A stretch of DNA of 64,000 nt from Casuarius casuarius (taxonomy: Eukaryota > Chordata > Aves > Casuariiformes > Casuariidae). The position numbers were made by a program, and so were the translations under genes. Shown piece by piece: positions 10,531 to 22,800 of this stretch (position 1 is the first letter of the stretch; the number at the start of each line of letters is the position of its first letter). The notes under the pieces are model-generated. The model was not told the DNA's origin. It was given only the letters and a program-made list of their open reading frames with translations, and made no database searches. Location: positions 62,409-126,408 of the forward strand of contig PTFA01000271.1 of NCBI GenBank assembly GCA_003342895.1, in the 5' to 3' direction.

Positions 10531-13500
10531 GTGTCTTGGAAACAGCATTGGTAGCTTCTCCCACCCACTCATTTTCAGGTCTCAGGGCAGAAGTTTGCCC
10601 AGCACTAGGTGGCTTCAGATTGTAGAGCAAGAGATGGTGGCACCCATTTCTCACCAGAAAAATGGTCCTGTAGGTAAAACTCTGAGTCAGGACACCATAG
10701 ACCTATGTTTCATTCTGAGCTACCCTGCAGCTCACATAGCCCTGTAGGATTTTGCAAATCTAATGATATGTTCTGGGATTGCGGTACCATCAGAAGCCCT
10801 CCCCCATCTCTGCTTCAGCTCTCTGTGAAAATGCAGTACTCGTGCCTTCTTTTATTACTTGCTTAGCCTCTGAAAAGCTTTGTGGTAGAGGCACACTGAC
10901 CACTTTAAGGTAGCTGTGTTCCTGCCTGACTGCTACAAATAATAGCTTTTTATTTATTTTTTAATCGTTAAATACTGAAAGCTGAGAGTTTGAGTCCAAA
11001 GCCATTTTGGGCGCTGTGGCTAGCAATGCTATGGGAATTAAACTCTTGTTACAGACTGCAGTCATCCTTTGCTGCAGAGAGGACTGAAGAGCTGCACCAG
11101 TTTGGCCCTGCAGTATTGGAATAGTGAAGCACCACAATGTTGCCATTCTTCAAGTTGGGATGCCTTAGCCATGCAACCTTCTGAGGCTGCAGCTGGAAAA
11201 GGAGGTCTGTTTTTGAGAGCCAAGCTTCAGAAAGCATTCAAATACTGAAAGCAGGTTGTTGCTCTGTCATTGTGTGTTGATCTAGTGGCTTTGAGATCAA
11301 GTGCAGTTTAGCCTCTGAGATTATAATCTGACCTAGTTAGGCTGTTCTAGCAAGTAATCTTATTTTATACTGAAGGGATCCCAAAGCTCTGACAAGTTAG
11401 TTTAAAGAGTACATTCTGGTTACAGTCTATGTGCCGATACAGTTTGGTAGAATCTGGCAATGCCAGGCAGTAGAAGGCAGCAGTTTGGGACAGAAAGCAA
11501 GGGAAAAATGCCAGGCATGGCCAAAGCTGGAAATTCTGCTAGGATTGCCATAAGAAACAGAGAGAATAATTTTCTGTCCAATGACACCTTTCTAAGGTCA
11601 TGATTTAGATGAAAAGTAGAAGTTCATGTGTGGGATGTTTTTGGTCTTCTAAGAACTTCTGTACTGTGGCTTTCAGTCAGACCATGTGGGATTTCTTCTA
11701 CCCACTGATGGAGTGAGACCTCATAAATGAGTTGGTCCAGAATTGCTGAGTAGCTAGGGAACAGCAGTTGCATTCAGAAATAAGTAAGTTGGTTCCTGCT
11801 TTGCTGCAAAAGCTGTTAGGCCATGTGCTTTCTCTGTTCTAAAGTGTCTTAACTCTCCCATACGTGTTGTAGGATCTTTTGATGCTGCTCCACCCCTCTC
11901 TCAAGCAAAGATGTTTTTATTCAGTGCTGAAAATAAGATCTTGGTTAGAAAGTCACTGACTGAAATTGTGAGGAAGCGATTGTATTAAACAACTATCAAA
12001 AATGCTAAGGCAAACACTGTAATCAACTTATGTGCTTTTCCCTTCAGCAGTGCTTCACTTTGCATTTCAATGGATCTCTTGACAAGCTGGTGCTGCTTTG
12101 GGTGATCCAAGAATGCAATGGAACCTCCTCCTGGAAATGAATCCTTTGCTAATAGCTCTGGCTGGGCCTGTTCCACAGGACAGATGCTTGGAGATGTTTC
12201 AAGTTTGTTTTGTACCTCACTAATTAATCTATAACTTAGTGGTAGAACAGCAGGAAAGCTGCATTTGCTGACACTTCATGATATAATGATTTAATCCTTT
12301 GTGACACATTCCTGCTGAGTGTCAAAGCTGATAACTCTAATCTCTGTCGCTAGCTCAGTGTGACAGGAACCTGTTCTAGAGGGCATTTTGCAGGAGTTCG
12401 CAAACTCTTGTAGGCACTTTGAGACCCATTCCTGTAAACTTTTTTTGTACATTGCCACTCTTGAGTGTGATCGTACAGCACTGCCTGGTGCACCGAGGAA
12501 TCTGGAGCTGAGCGCAAACAAATGAGCTGACTGATTGCAATCAGATGAAATAGGGCTTGTCTTGGGATGAAGGGGAAATACCCTAGCCGTCTTCTAAGTA
12601 TACTTCTTTTGCCAGCATTCAGAGCAATGTAGTTATACTGATTAAGAGGTGCCTAAACCCTCTAGTCTTTGTTATGTTTGATTCTGCAGCCTAGGTATGG
12701 CTGCAGATCTGTACACCGGGATGAGTGTACAGCTACTCTCCAGTGTTCAATGCCTGTGATACAACCAGCAGAGCAACGTTCTGTTCTAGTATGAACAGTG
12801 AATGTTTGGGAAGAATTCCTGGTTATTTTAAACTTTTGGTTGATTGGTATTCATAAAACAATTTGCAGCTCTGCAGATAAAGGAGAGAATGTCACTGTAA
12901 TGACTCTTCAGGGGCTCTGTTGCCTTCCATTTCTGAAATCTGTGTTTTGAAAGTTGCATACAGCGTGGTGAATGGCAGATCAGGTATTGATATTGGTCCC
13001 TTGATATTTGGCCCTCAAAGCTTGAGTTCCTGAAATGTCTGTATTTCATAGACAGTAAGAGCAACCATGTACTAAGCAATCACTAACCTGAGGAAAATAG
13101 TAAGAACACAGGTCTTTCTGCAAGTGCAGCATGTCTTTGAACAAACTGCACCTTTGGAATTAAATGGCTGCTCCTTTTCTGCATAAAAGCTGTAATGCAC
13201 CTTTAAGTGCAGTAAAGAGAGAAAGGAGCTGTTAGGAAACCTTGAAATTCCTAAAGACTGGATTTCACTAAGTATCTGTCAGAGGTTTGGTTTTTTTGTG
13301 CCAGGCTGTCTGTAAAAGCTTAACTCTGTGTTCCTGATTTTCCCTGGTATCCACTTTGTGCATGTATAAAGCATGCAGGTGAGGCAGCAATGTTAAACTG
13401 AAAAAGGCCATTTTCACACAGGCTTGTAATAGCAAAGAATGAATATGTCTATGCAGTTATTTTGATTGTCTTGGGGGAACAGGGGGATTCATGTGTGCTA

Positions 13501-16500
13501 CGTAATGATTACCAAAAAACGCTTAGCAAAACTACTTGCAGATTATCAGAGCTGCAGACAGTTAAGCTACAAGTTAGCCTGAAAACCCAAAGGAAAAAAA
13601 AGTGGCTTTGATCTTCCTAAACCTAAATTCTGCCTCTAGAAACATAGAGTACTCTTGAGTTACTTTAAAAAAACAGACAACCCCTCTCATTCCCCCACCA
13701 CCACTGCAGACAGGAAGTTTAGAATCATCTTTTTATCTAAGCTGTATCTTAACAATGCAGGTAAAGAAATTAGCTTGTCTAAAAATCTGTTGTTAGGCTG
13801 GAACCAGCCCTTTAAGACATCACTTGTATATATGAATCATTTCAATCTATTGTGCTAGTATGCATCACTCTGAGTTCTCAATCTTTTTTTTAACTAACCC
13901 TTTCTTTACCTTGGAAATGTGTATGTGCCTTTGTTTTTACTTTTTTTGTTTTATTTTGCCCAGAACAAATAATTTAGGTGGAAACATTCTGTTTTTCAAG
14001 TTCAGTGATGACAGTGCTCTGGAGCGTGGGAGAGCCTGTTTGAGAAGTGATATAACTGAGGTGTGCAGGGGGAATCTCATCCCCCTTTGGCAGAGCTATT
14101 CTGCTGTGACCGATGTGGCTGTGCTGAGGCCAGCCCTGCTTGGCAAGGATTGTAGGAGTCCTATGGAGGAGATTTCTGTCTGAGGGAGACAGGAGCAATG
14201 GAGACAAATGAACAAAATACCCAGACCCACAGCATGTTGATAGACCTCCTGTTGTTCTTAGTTCGCCTCTGTAAATAGCACTAGTTTCCGCTGTTGTGCA
14301 CCAAGACAATAATAAATAACAATCCTTAGCATTTATACACCACTTCACAATCTTCAGAGTGTTCAAAACACACTAACTAATTCAGTCGAGATGCAAATAT
14401 TCTCTGAGCAAAGCTGCTCTTCTTGCTATCCAGGGGGACCTTTCCTTACAGCTGGGACAAGGCTTTTCTTTTTCTCCTTAACTAGAGCTGATGGCAGGAA
14501 TGTCCTCTACAGGGATTAAGTCTTTCTTCCCTAAGTTTCTAAGTCTTTGAATATACCCCTGCTTGCACAGAAATCGGACCACTCCTCAGTCATATATGAT
14601 ACTACTAAGAAAATTATGCAGGAGACTTGTCTACAAGTTCTGTGCCACAAAGATGTGGACCCAGAATTAACAGGTACATGGCTCCAGAATGTGTTGAATT
14701 TGCAAAGGTGCTGATGCAGTAAGCGCATCTCTCAAGGCTTGCATAAGGCCTTTGGGAAACATCGTCATCCATGGACCTCAAGGCTGTTGGTGCCAATGGC
14801 CTCATAGCAGCTCAGGGAAAAAAAGGTGCAGAGGGGAATAAACATCTTTCAGTTCTGACCATGCTGGATCATCAGGCCATAGACTAAAGAGAATTTAGGA
14901 TGCTTCCTGGATGATGTTGGTTCATATTTCTCTAGATCCAGCACCTGCTAAAGCACCTGTCTGTCTTTTGGGGCAGGAGAAAGCCCAACAGGAGGCCTAT
15001 TGCCCGCTAAGAGTTGTGTTTTGGGGAGTTTGTCCTATTGTTCACAGTCCTGAATCCTGAGCATGGAGTAATACTTGCAGTGATAGGAATCTAATTTGTC
15101 TGGCCCTTGACTGACTTTCTGCCTTGACATTTTCTGTGTGTATGTGCAGTGATGGTGGTAGGGATTTTGATGTGTCTTTGTACCATTGAGCTGGAAAGGA
15201 CTAGATCCACTCTTTATTTGGGAGAATTGCATTTCTTGTTAGCATCCCATTAAAGGGTCTAAGAGATAAGCATCTTTCCTTATCAGGGTCACATAATGAC
15301 CTGCGTTAAGTGGTTTACTTTGGAAATAGCTATAAACTGTAAACTGGTGCCTGGCGCTGTAGAGGTGCCTGTGTGCTCTGTAGTTACAACCTTCTTTCTA
15401 ACCTGTGAGGTTCAGTCACAGCTAGATGACAACATTTCTGGATTGCCTCTTTGTCTAACTGCTGGGTAACTTTCTTTTTAGAATTGGTGCCTATAGGTTT
15501 GACCTGCGACTGATTCTGAAAGAAGAGCGTAGGTTATAGTTTTCATATAAATGTTCGTACAAAAAGGAATGCCATTGACCTCTTAGTGACCTAATTACGC
15601 AAGGAGATACCAGCGCATTTTGAGATGAAAACTCATCTTGCTACAGCTTTCCCTTCACCCAGCTGTGCATGGGAGAATAACAGAGTGTTTTTTGCAGGTG
15701 ATGATTACTCTTTCAATGGCTTTGATACCCTCATTTTCTCTTTGAAGTTAATGTGCAGATTGCTAGGTGGCGTCACTTGAAGTGACTGACTGAGCTGCTG
15801 CTGTATGTGAAGTGTCTCTCAGACAACTAATTTCCTGGTCAAACAGCACATTGGGTTCTGCCACGAGACATTTTAAGGGAGCCGGTCAGCTGAAGGAGCA
15901 AGGTATTTTAACGGTTTATTATTAGCACTCTCGCTGCCAAATACAGCTCTGAGTCTAAGACTGAAAATGTTCCCATTAAACGCTGAGTGTGAATGGCTAA
16001 AAAAAGGATTTTGTGACTGGACTAGCAGACTGATATAATTTATCATAGAACTTCTACAAAATAATCAAAATTAAGTGTCTACTTGTGCAGTTCATTTTCT
16101 CCAATTGCTACTTGTGTTCCTGTGCTGGAAATGCAGGGGATTTGGGAACCTTCTTTCACTTTTATATTTTGGTCTTTTGTGTCCAGGCTTCCCTGCTACA
16201 TTTGAGCTCTGTTTTTTCTAGTGTTAGTGTCCCCCTTTTTTTTTTTTTTTTTTAATGACCAGAAATCAAACGTTTGTTTTCATTTCTCTTCTATTCTAAA
16301 ACTCTGAAAGGTTTAGTGACTCTTTTCTCTTCTGAAGTTAGGACAAAATAAGCTTAAAGCATTGGTCTTTGCTTTCTGTTGTGTCCCTTCCTCCTACTCC
16401 TCTTTCTCTTCATAGGAGCAGTGTTTGTGGACAGGTACAGAGCACTTCCAAGCATTTTTCTTATGCATTTCTAATTTCTGACTGTGCTTTTCCCTCTAAA

Positions 16501-19500
16501 ACATTCCCCTGCCCATCCTGTTTCAAGGGATTAGGTCCAATAAACCAAATCTAAAATATCCTCATTTTTTCCTGCCTTCCTTGCAAGGCTTAGCTGTACT
16601 GCCTAGCTGAACAAACCCCACCTTTGTCTTTGCTTTGGAAGAAGAAACAAGCAGGCTTTTTGATTCCTGCTGCATTAACACTATCCTCCTCCCTCCCACT
16701 GAAATAGTGGCTGTCAGGGGGTAGGGCAAAAGCTGCTTGCTGCTGTTTCCGTGAGACCTCTCAGGAGGCTGCTGCAGTGAAGATCTCCTGCGCTCAGGCC
16801 CCAGAGACCTTACAGCACTTACTTGGGCTGTAACAACTGGAGAAGCGCAAGCAAAAAACCTGTTGTGCAATAGCGCATGGAGAAGGGACGCTGAGGGCGC
16901 TAGGCTGAGAGCACTGAAGACTCCCAAAGGAAAGCCCCAGACAGACACGGGGTGGTGTCCATGCCCTGACCTCTGTCCCATGGCACATCTGAACCTGAGC
17001 CCCCAGCTAACAACCCCTGAGCCACCAAAAGCCTGCTCTGAGCATGCCCACCTGCCTGCTCTGGGGAATTTCAGGCATGTGGACTTCAGCACCCTGTGGG
17101 GCTGCTGCTGCTCTCCCTCCATTCAACCCAGAGCTTTAGAAGCTGTGGTGGGGTTGGTATCACCATGATAAAGCCCCATTGTAATTGTTTGCAGCGTTCT
17201 TTAATTAAAGATGTATTTTCCTGAGTAATGTTCCGTTAGAACAGCAGGAGCCAACATCAAAGAACTGGAGAGAGGCCTCTTCCCTTCCCTGGCATAGCAC
17301 AGCTTCACCCCTCTCTCTTCACCACCCCCTCTCCCAATCCCTTTGTTTTTAAGGCATTAAAACTTTAGCGACTAGGCTATTGAAGAGGCTGCAATCAGTG
17401 GTGTATTGCCGCCAAATTACAGTTTCATTTAAAGGGGAAATTCATCCTTCTGTTGATCTAAGGAGGTAAAAGGAGAAAGTATGGGGGAGGATGAAGCTAG
17501 TATTGCTGATGCAGACCTCTCTCCTTTGCTGTCCCCTGCATGCTAAAGCAGCCTCATTTTTAGCTTCTAGCTACTTGAATTGCTCCTGCCGGAAGATATG
17601 GGAGGTCTGCTGTTGACCTGTATGGGAGCAAGATCCCACAAGCTGGTCATAAAAATCTCATGACCTACTTGGCTATGTCCACAGCTCTGTGTCTTCTGTG
17701 GCCTTGCTCTGCGTGCATCTCATACAGTGAGGCAGCCTGAGGCTGTGGTTTTGCGCTCCAGCTGCAGGTATGGCAGCAGGAAGTGGGGGAATGTCCTCTT
17801 CAGTTCCCTTTTGCACTTGTGGGTAGTAAAAGGTCCTCCTCTTTGCTTTCGAAACCTGCTGACACAGAGAAGCAAAAAAATTTGTGTCCTCAGCACAGCA
17901 GGGCAGCCACATGACTGGCATCTCTGAAAGACCTCGACAGTGTATCTGGGAGTCCCATCCCAACTCTGCCAGCGCAGAGTTCATATACACGCAGGCATTT
18001 TATGCCACACTTGGTTACTGGAAAGTGATTCAAGCTATCCAAGGTGCTAACTACAGTACAACAAGCAACCTGGACCCAAATGAGACCCCAGTGATTCTAC
18101 AGGAAAACAAAGTTATTTTTAGAGTTGTTGCTATTCTGTCTTGCACCGGGGAGGGTAATGCCCCAGTTTTGTACTGCAGTTCATCATTGTTCTGCCTTAT
18201 TCCTCATTTATTGATCCTGCCTATTTTAACTGGCAGATACTGGTTGCAGACTCACTGGCCTGAACACCTCCTTCCCAGCCCTGTGTCTTCTCACCTAGAT
18301 GTTGGAGACGATCCAGGGCTTGTGTTTCTCTACAAAATATACTTACAATTGATGCTGGTCGCCTTGCAGCAAAACTATTTCTGTCTTGCTGATGGCTTGG
18401 CTTGCAAGCTGAAAATGTCTGGATAGAATTTATTATGCTCTGACCATTAAATTTTAAAACACTCTTAATGGTAGATGTTAAATCACTGCTGTCCCAGTTC
18501 CAAGCTCTGTGCAAAGTTCCTAAGTTCTTAGGAAGGCATTTCCCCTGCCTGCAGTCTGTGACAACTCTTGGTTTCTGAGAAGGACAACATCAGGTTACAG
18601 GGCCGTTCACAGGACAAGCAAGCAGTAGTTTGGCGAGGGACCTGTACGCCATCTGACCGGTGGCTGGCCAATGTCCAGGCATCTGACTGGCTCTAGTGAG
18701 CAGAGCCAGGCAGATCTGGTACGGCCGTGGTGTGAACGAGAGATGTTTGTGTTGGTGTCAGGGTGCAGGCACTCTGCTGGGACACAGGGTTTGTGTGGCT
18801 CTGCTCTTGGCTTTGTTCCTCCTTGACTAAAGCATCTTTGTAATAGCAAGCAAACAAGTCCAGTGTTTGGCATTAAGCTACTTACAGCAAACTATTTTAT
18901 TTTTGTACATGCCTAATAAACACTGAACTGTTCAGTGTTGTCACTCAGCATGGCTTTGTCCCTTGCTGTCGGGAGCCTCTTTAGCTTTCCCTTAAAGCTG
19001 AGGAAACACTGCTGTGAGGTCCTCAGTGAGTTTTGAAGGCTGCTTCCTTGAGGATGACATGAGATGAGCACTCTCCTAGCTGAGAGGGGACATGGATGCT
19101 GTTGCCTGTAACCTTTGCTTGGAGGACACTAAAAGCACTAAGGCAGTATCTAACATTTCTCAAACCACTCTAGTAATCTCAAAGTGCTTTTCAACTTCTT
19201 GCAAAGACAGGCCCAGCAGGTGTGTACAACTTGACTTCCTCGTCAAGGAAAGGGAGGTGTCTTGTTCCACATTGCATGTGTTTGCAGGGGAAGCAAAGGC
19301 CTATGCCTTTCACATGGCTCCATCCTCCTCATAGTAGCCTAGTGCAAGGCTTTCTTTTCCATCAACATGAATAGTGTTTGCTGTGTTTTGCTTTCTTTCT
19401 CCCGAAGCTGGACTTCATAAAAAATCATCATCCAACATCAGGCTGGTGAGAAGTGTTTGAGGTCAGCGTATCAAAAAAGGCTACAAAATTTTACTGTATG

Positions 19501-20800
19501 CTGTGGCAGAGTTACCTAGAGGCTGAGGTTGACCAAAGCGAGATATCCCCAGTCTTCACACAGTGTTTAAAACCACTGTTCATAGCGGTGTTTGCAGTGA
19601 TGGTAGCTAGAAGTCAAGCTCTGGATCATTGTAGCCAGAAGCTTAAAACCACCTTGTATTTGAGAATTTTCCTCTACTGGAAGATCCTGCTCTGGGATTT
19701 GCTTACACTGGGAGAGACAGGCAAGAGTAGAGAATGGTGGCGCTGGACCAGGGGGTTAAGTAAAACCACCTGCAGTAAGAATGCTTTCCCAGAGTGAGAA
19801 TGTCTGTCTCAAAATAAACAGAAACTCTGACTTTTTATCTGCTTATTCTCACACGTGTAAAGCTTGAGCAGGCCGTTTTAACAGTGCTGCCGTATGGTTT
19901 CCTCCCATATTAGAGGGGAAAGTGGTGGACATGGACATCCTAGTGTGCATGCTTCTGTCTGTCTGGACCTGTCCCATCAATTAAACAGGAGTTGACGTAG
20001 TCATATTTGAAGGTCAGCTGTTTTATAAGCTAATATTACCATTTTTTTTTTCCTCTGGGCTTACTATCTCCCTCCAACCTGCAGCTCGGCACCATCTGGT
20101 GCAGGCACACAAGGGAGGAAGATTAGAGGAAAGTAAAGCAGCTTTGTTTGCTTCCCTCATTGCTTCCGATGTAAGAGACTGCCGATTCCTCTGTACAATA
20201 CTGAATTTTAAGTGGTGGGAAGGGCTGGATCCTGTTAGCCTTCTAGGGGAGAGGGAAATAGTCTGCACTTACCAGTGATCTGTCAGGACGTGTATCATGA
20301 TTCCTTAAGGGACTTATGTAGCCACAGACTGCAATTTGTTGTGTTTTATTTTATATTTAAGTACTCTGGCTTTTTTAATGTCTTGCTTTTACCAGCACCT
20401 ATGTCTCTTTTTATGTGTCCATTGCCAAAAGCACTCCTAAATGATTTACATGCTCAGTGCTAACCCAGACTACAGTCTGCCTTGGTAGTGAGGTGCTGTG
20501 AATGCCCGTAGTGCATTTACACTCCCCAAAGCCACCAGACAGACACAGCACAAGCATGTTCTGCTGCACGGGGAGGTTCATCTGCCCTGGTGGTGTCCGT
20601 CAGCACAGACTAAGGAGATGCACTGTTGCTTGTCCATCCCCAGCCTAGCAGGGGAAGCACCCCCACCTGCAAATAGCACCAGTTGTTTCCCTTTAATACA
20701 CAGGGTTGGGTCTGCACTCAGGCTTTCCCCTGTGTCCCTCCATCTGGAGGTATGATCACTCTCCATTCAAACTGCACACTGGTCGTTTTCTGTAAAAGCA
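10531..20800. other. Intron segment: no gene recognised
   Basis: Unique intron DNA with a poly(T) tract at 16236-16253 as its clearest simple repeat. The stretch around 15700-15990 and the one at 17370-17470 (with TTGCCGCCAAATTACAG and TTTCATTTAAAGGGG) look low in repeats and motif-dense and could be conserved noncoding DNA, but I cannot show it. The longest open frames (16562-17122 on -, 17884-18426 on +, about 180 codons each) have no recognisable domain, no matching splice context and atypical composition for a gene, so they are not called. Confidence 0.55.
16236..16253 (+). repeat. Poly(T) tract, 18 bases
   Basis: Eighteen T follow five C. This is the longest homopolymer in the window. 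It could be the remnant poly(A) tail of an old minus-strand retrosequence, but no recognisable retrosequence lies next to it and no target-site duplication was found by eye. Confidence 0.9.
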
Positions 20801-20819
20801 AAGCTCTTTTCTTTCCAAT

Positions 20820-21160
20820 AATAAAACGATGATAATTAAGGAGTGCTGATGTCCTAGGCCAGCAGGATTACTTGCAAACCAGTATTGTTTAGCTTCAATG
20901 TTACAAATTTTGCATTGGGCTGTTTTGAAAAATAATGTCTCCAGCCATAAATAACTATTATGTGTTTAGCTATTTGGAAATGATGGCTAATTGGTGTGCA
21001 CTGGTTGGATATGAATATACGAGCCAAGTTATGAAAACATTTGGCTTACTCTGTGATTCATGCCAAGTAGATGGCACAGTACATATAGCATATAACGTGC
21101 ACACAGACTCTTTGTTGTCTGCCTTTTCTCTGCTACTGTGTAGTAATCTTCCAAACTGAG
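20820..21160. promoter_or_regulatory. Candidate conserved noncoding block, AT-rich
   Basis: This stretch is free of simple repeats and holds several homeodomain or forkhead/MEF2-like strings, such as ATGATAATTAAGG, CAGTATTGTTTAGC, CATAAATAACTATTATG and GGCTAATTGG. Its texture differs from the GC-richer sequence on both sides. An open frame at 20935-21159 lies across it but shows no family features. Enhancer function is a low-confidence inference. Confidence 0.22.
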
Positions 21161-21654
21161 ATTTTTTCAAGTCAAGGATGCTTTATACAAATGCCAAGTT
21201 CCTGGAGAGAAGGTAAATCTGCTTTGAGGGTTTGGGGGTGTTGGTTGGTTGGTTTTATTTCTGTCTTTGAAGAAAAATTGAAGTAAATTTCCTATCCCTC
21301 CCACAATGGCGAGAATCTTGAAGAGAACCAACAACAGCAGACATCTAAAAAAGGAAGATTTATTTGGGGGCAAGGAGAGAGTTCAGGGTTTTTCAGTGTT
21401 TTACAGTGGCAAATCTGAGTGTGTTCTTACTTCTTCAGCTAACCCTCAGCGCTAGGCAGGATGATTAGGTCGAGCAGGCCGATGTTGGGCATTGGTAGCT
21501 CCAAGTCATTTTTGTGGTGCAGGAAAGCTCACTATACACTGGTTTGCACATACTTGATGGCATAGTAGAAAGGATGTCAGTGCTTGATGTAGAGTAAATT
21601 AACAACTTGAAGTCTTGTTCCAAGCAACGTGCATTTTTGTATCCCAGGTTGGTA

Positions 21655-21790
21655 CGGAGCAGCTTTGCTGCTGGCCTAAATAGCTAATTTAATTTGAGGT
21701 TTTCATGCTTAATTATGGCCCCCTAACTTAAGGCAGCTGGAAAGTGAAACTCCTGAATTAATATTGAATGCCAGCATTTTGATTTGATTT
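21655..21790. promoter_or_regulatory. Candidate enhancer: TAATTT/TTAATTA cluster
   Basis: Homeodomain-like cores occur at about 21684 (CTAATTTAATTT), 21708-21717 (CTTAATTATG) and 21745-21754 (GAATTAATAT), interleaved with E-box-like CAGCTG at about 21734. The clustering in 110 bases is what draws attention. Nothing shows conservation or activity directly. Confidence 0.25.
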
Positions 21791-22770
21791 TTTGAATCTG
21801 TTTGCTTCAGACTGGTTGTGCTATAAAACTCTGCAAGCTATGTAAGAATAACCACATAAAGTGGAATATGCCAAGAGAGATGGACTGAGAATTTATTTAC
21901 TGTCTTTATAATTGTGCTGGACTTTTTATGGAATCCTGGTTGTTGCTTCTTTAAGGGAAACTCAGTCTGTCTAGTAAAGGAATATCTGGAAGCTATAATT
22001 TGTAACAGAAAAACATTTGTCTCCTTTCACCCATGTTCTGATACAGTTCTTTCCCCTGTAGTCTTTGAGGATAGGACTGGATTTTTCCTCTTATAAATCA
22101 GTGTAATGCACAGCGTTGCTTCAGTATCTTATTCAGCTTTTCCTGTCCTCAGCATCTCAATTTATACAAGGTTCTTCCTGGGGAAGATCCATGTTAAAAT
22201 GAGCAATGGTTGCCACACTTCTTGACAGGATCCTAATCTGCCTATTCATATTTTATTTTGCTTCAGTTTCTAACTCGTCTTCTTTGGTATTGAAAGCATG
22301 CAGCCAAGGTTGATGAGAACAAAACTTAAGCTATGGTCAGTCCCTACTTAACTGTTTGCTGCTTTTGAGGGAGGAATGTGAGTGAGCAAAGCCTTTTAAT
22401 CTCTCTTATTCACCTCCCCATGACGCACCCCAATGCAATAAGAAGTTTTAATTTGCCTTTTGAAAAGCTGAGAGCTTAGTCACTGATCTGAAATGGTGTA
22501 CTGTGCCTGGTGGTACTGAGTGCTCCGCAAGGAGTTTGGGTTCCTTTAGGTCTTAGTCTTTTCTTCTGGATGACAGGAGATGGTTACCCCTTACGGGCAT
22601 GAATATGGCTAAGAATACTCCCCTGGGGAGAGACTGAACACACAAAGTTTCCAGATTTGTGAGGACAGGGAAAGAGTCAGCACAATGATAGCTGGCTTTG
22701 CTACTCCAGGTTTGTGCCCCAAAAGAGAGTGCTGCTAACAGGCCTTCATGTAGCTCCTGGTACTGGGGCC

Positions 22771-22800
22771 ACAGTGTGGGTACAGGGTCACCCACACTGT
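22771..22800. repeat. Perfect 11-bp inverted repeat with 8-base loop
   Basis: ACAGTGTGGGT at 22771-22781 is the exact reverse complement of ACCCACACTGT at 22790-22800, with eight bases between. In RNA it would fold into a stable hairpin. The pairing stops abruptly at both ends, so it is too short for a microRNA precursor. Confidence 0.8.

Noticed and set aside
16562..17122. 186-codon open frame on the - strand
   Set aside because: No family resemblance; overlapping frames on both strands are similarly open because the stretch is GC-richer.
17884..18426. 180-codon open frame on the + strand, ending in hydrophobic stretches
   Set aside because: Hydrophobic runs follow from T-rich DNA. No known membrane protein family or conserved motif was recognised.
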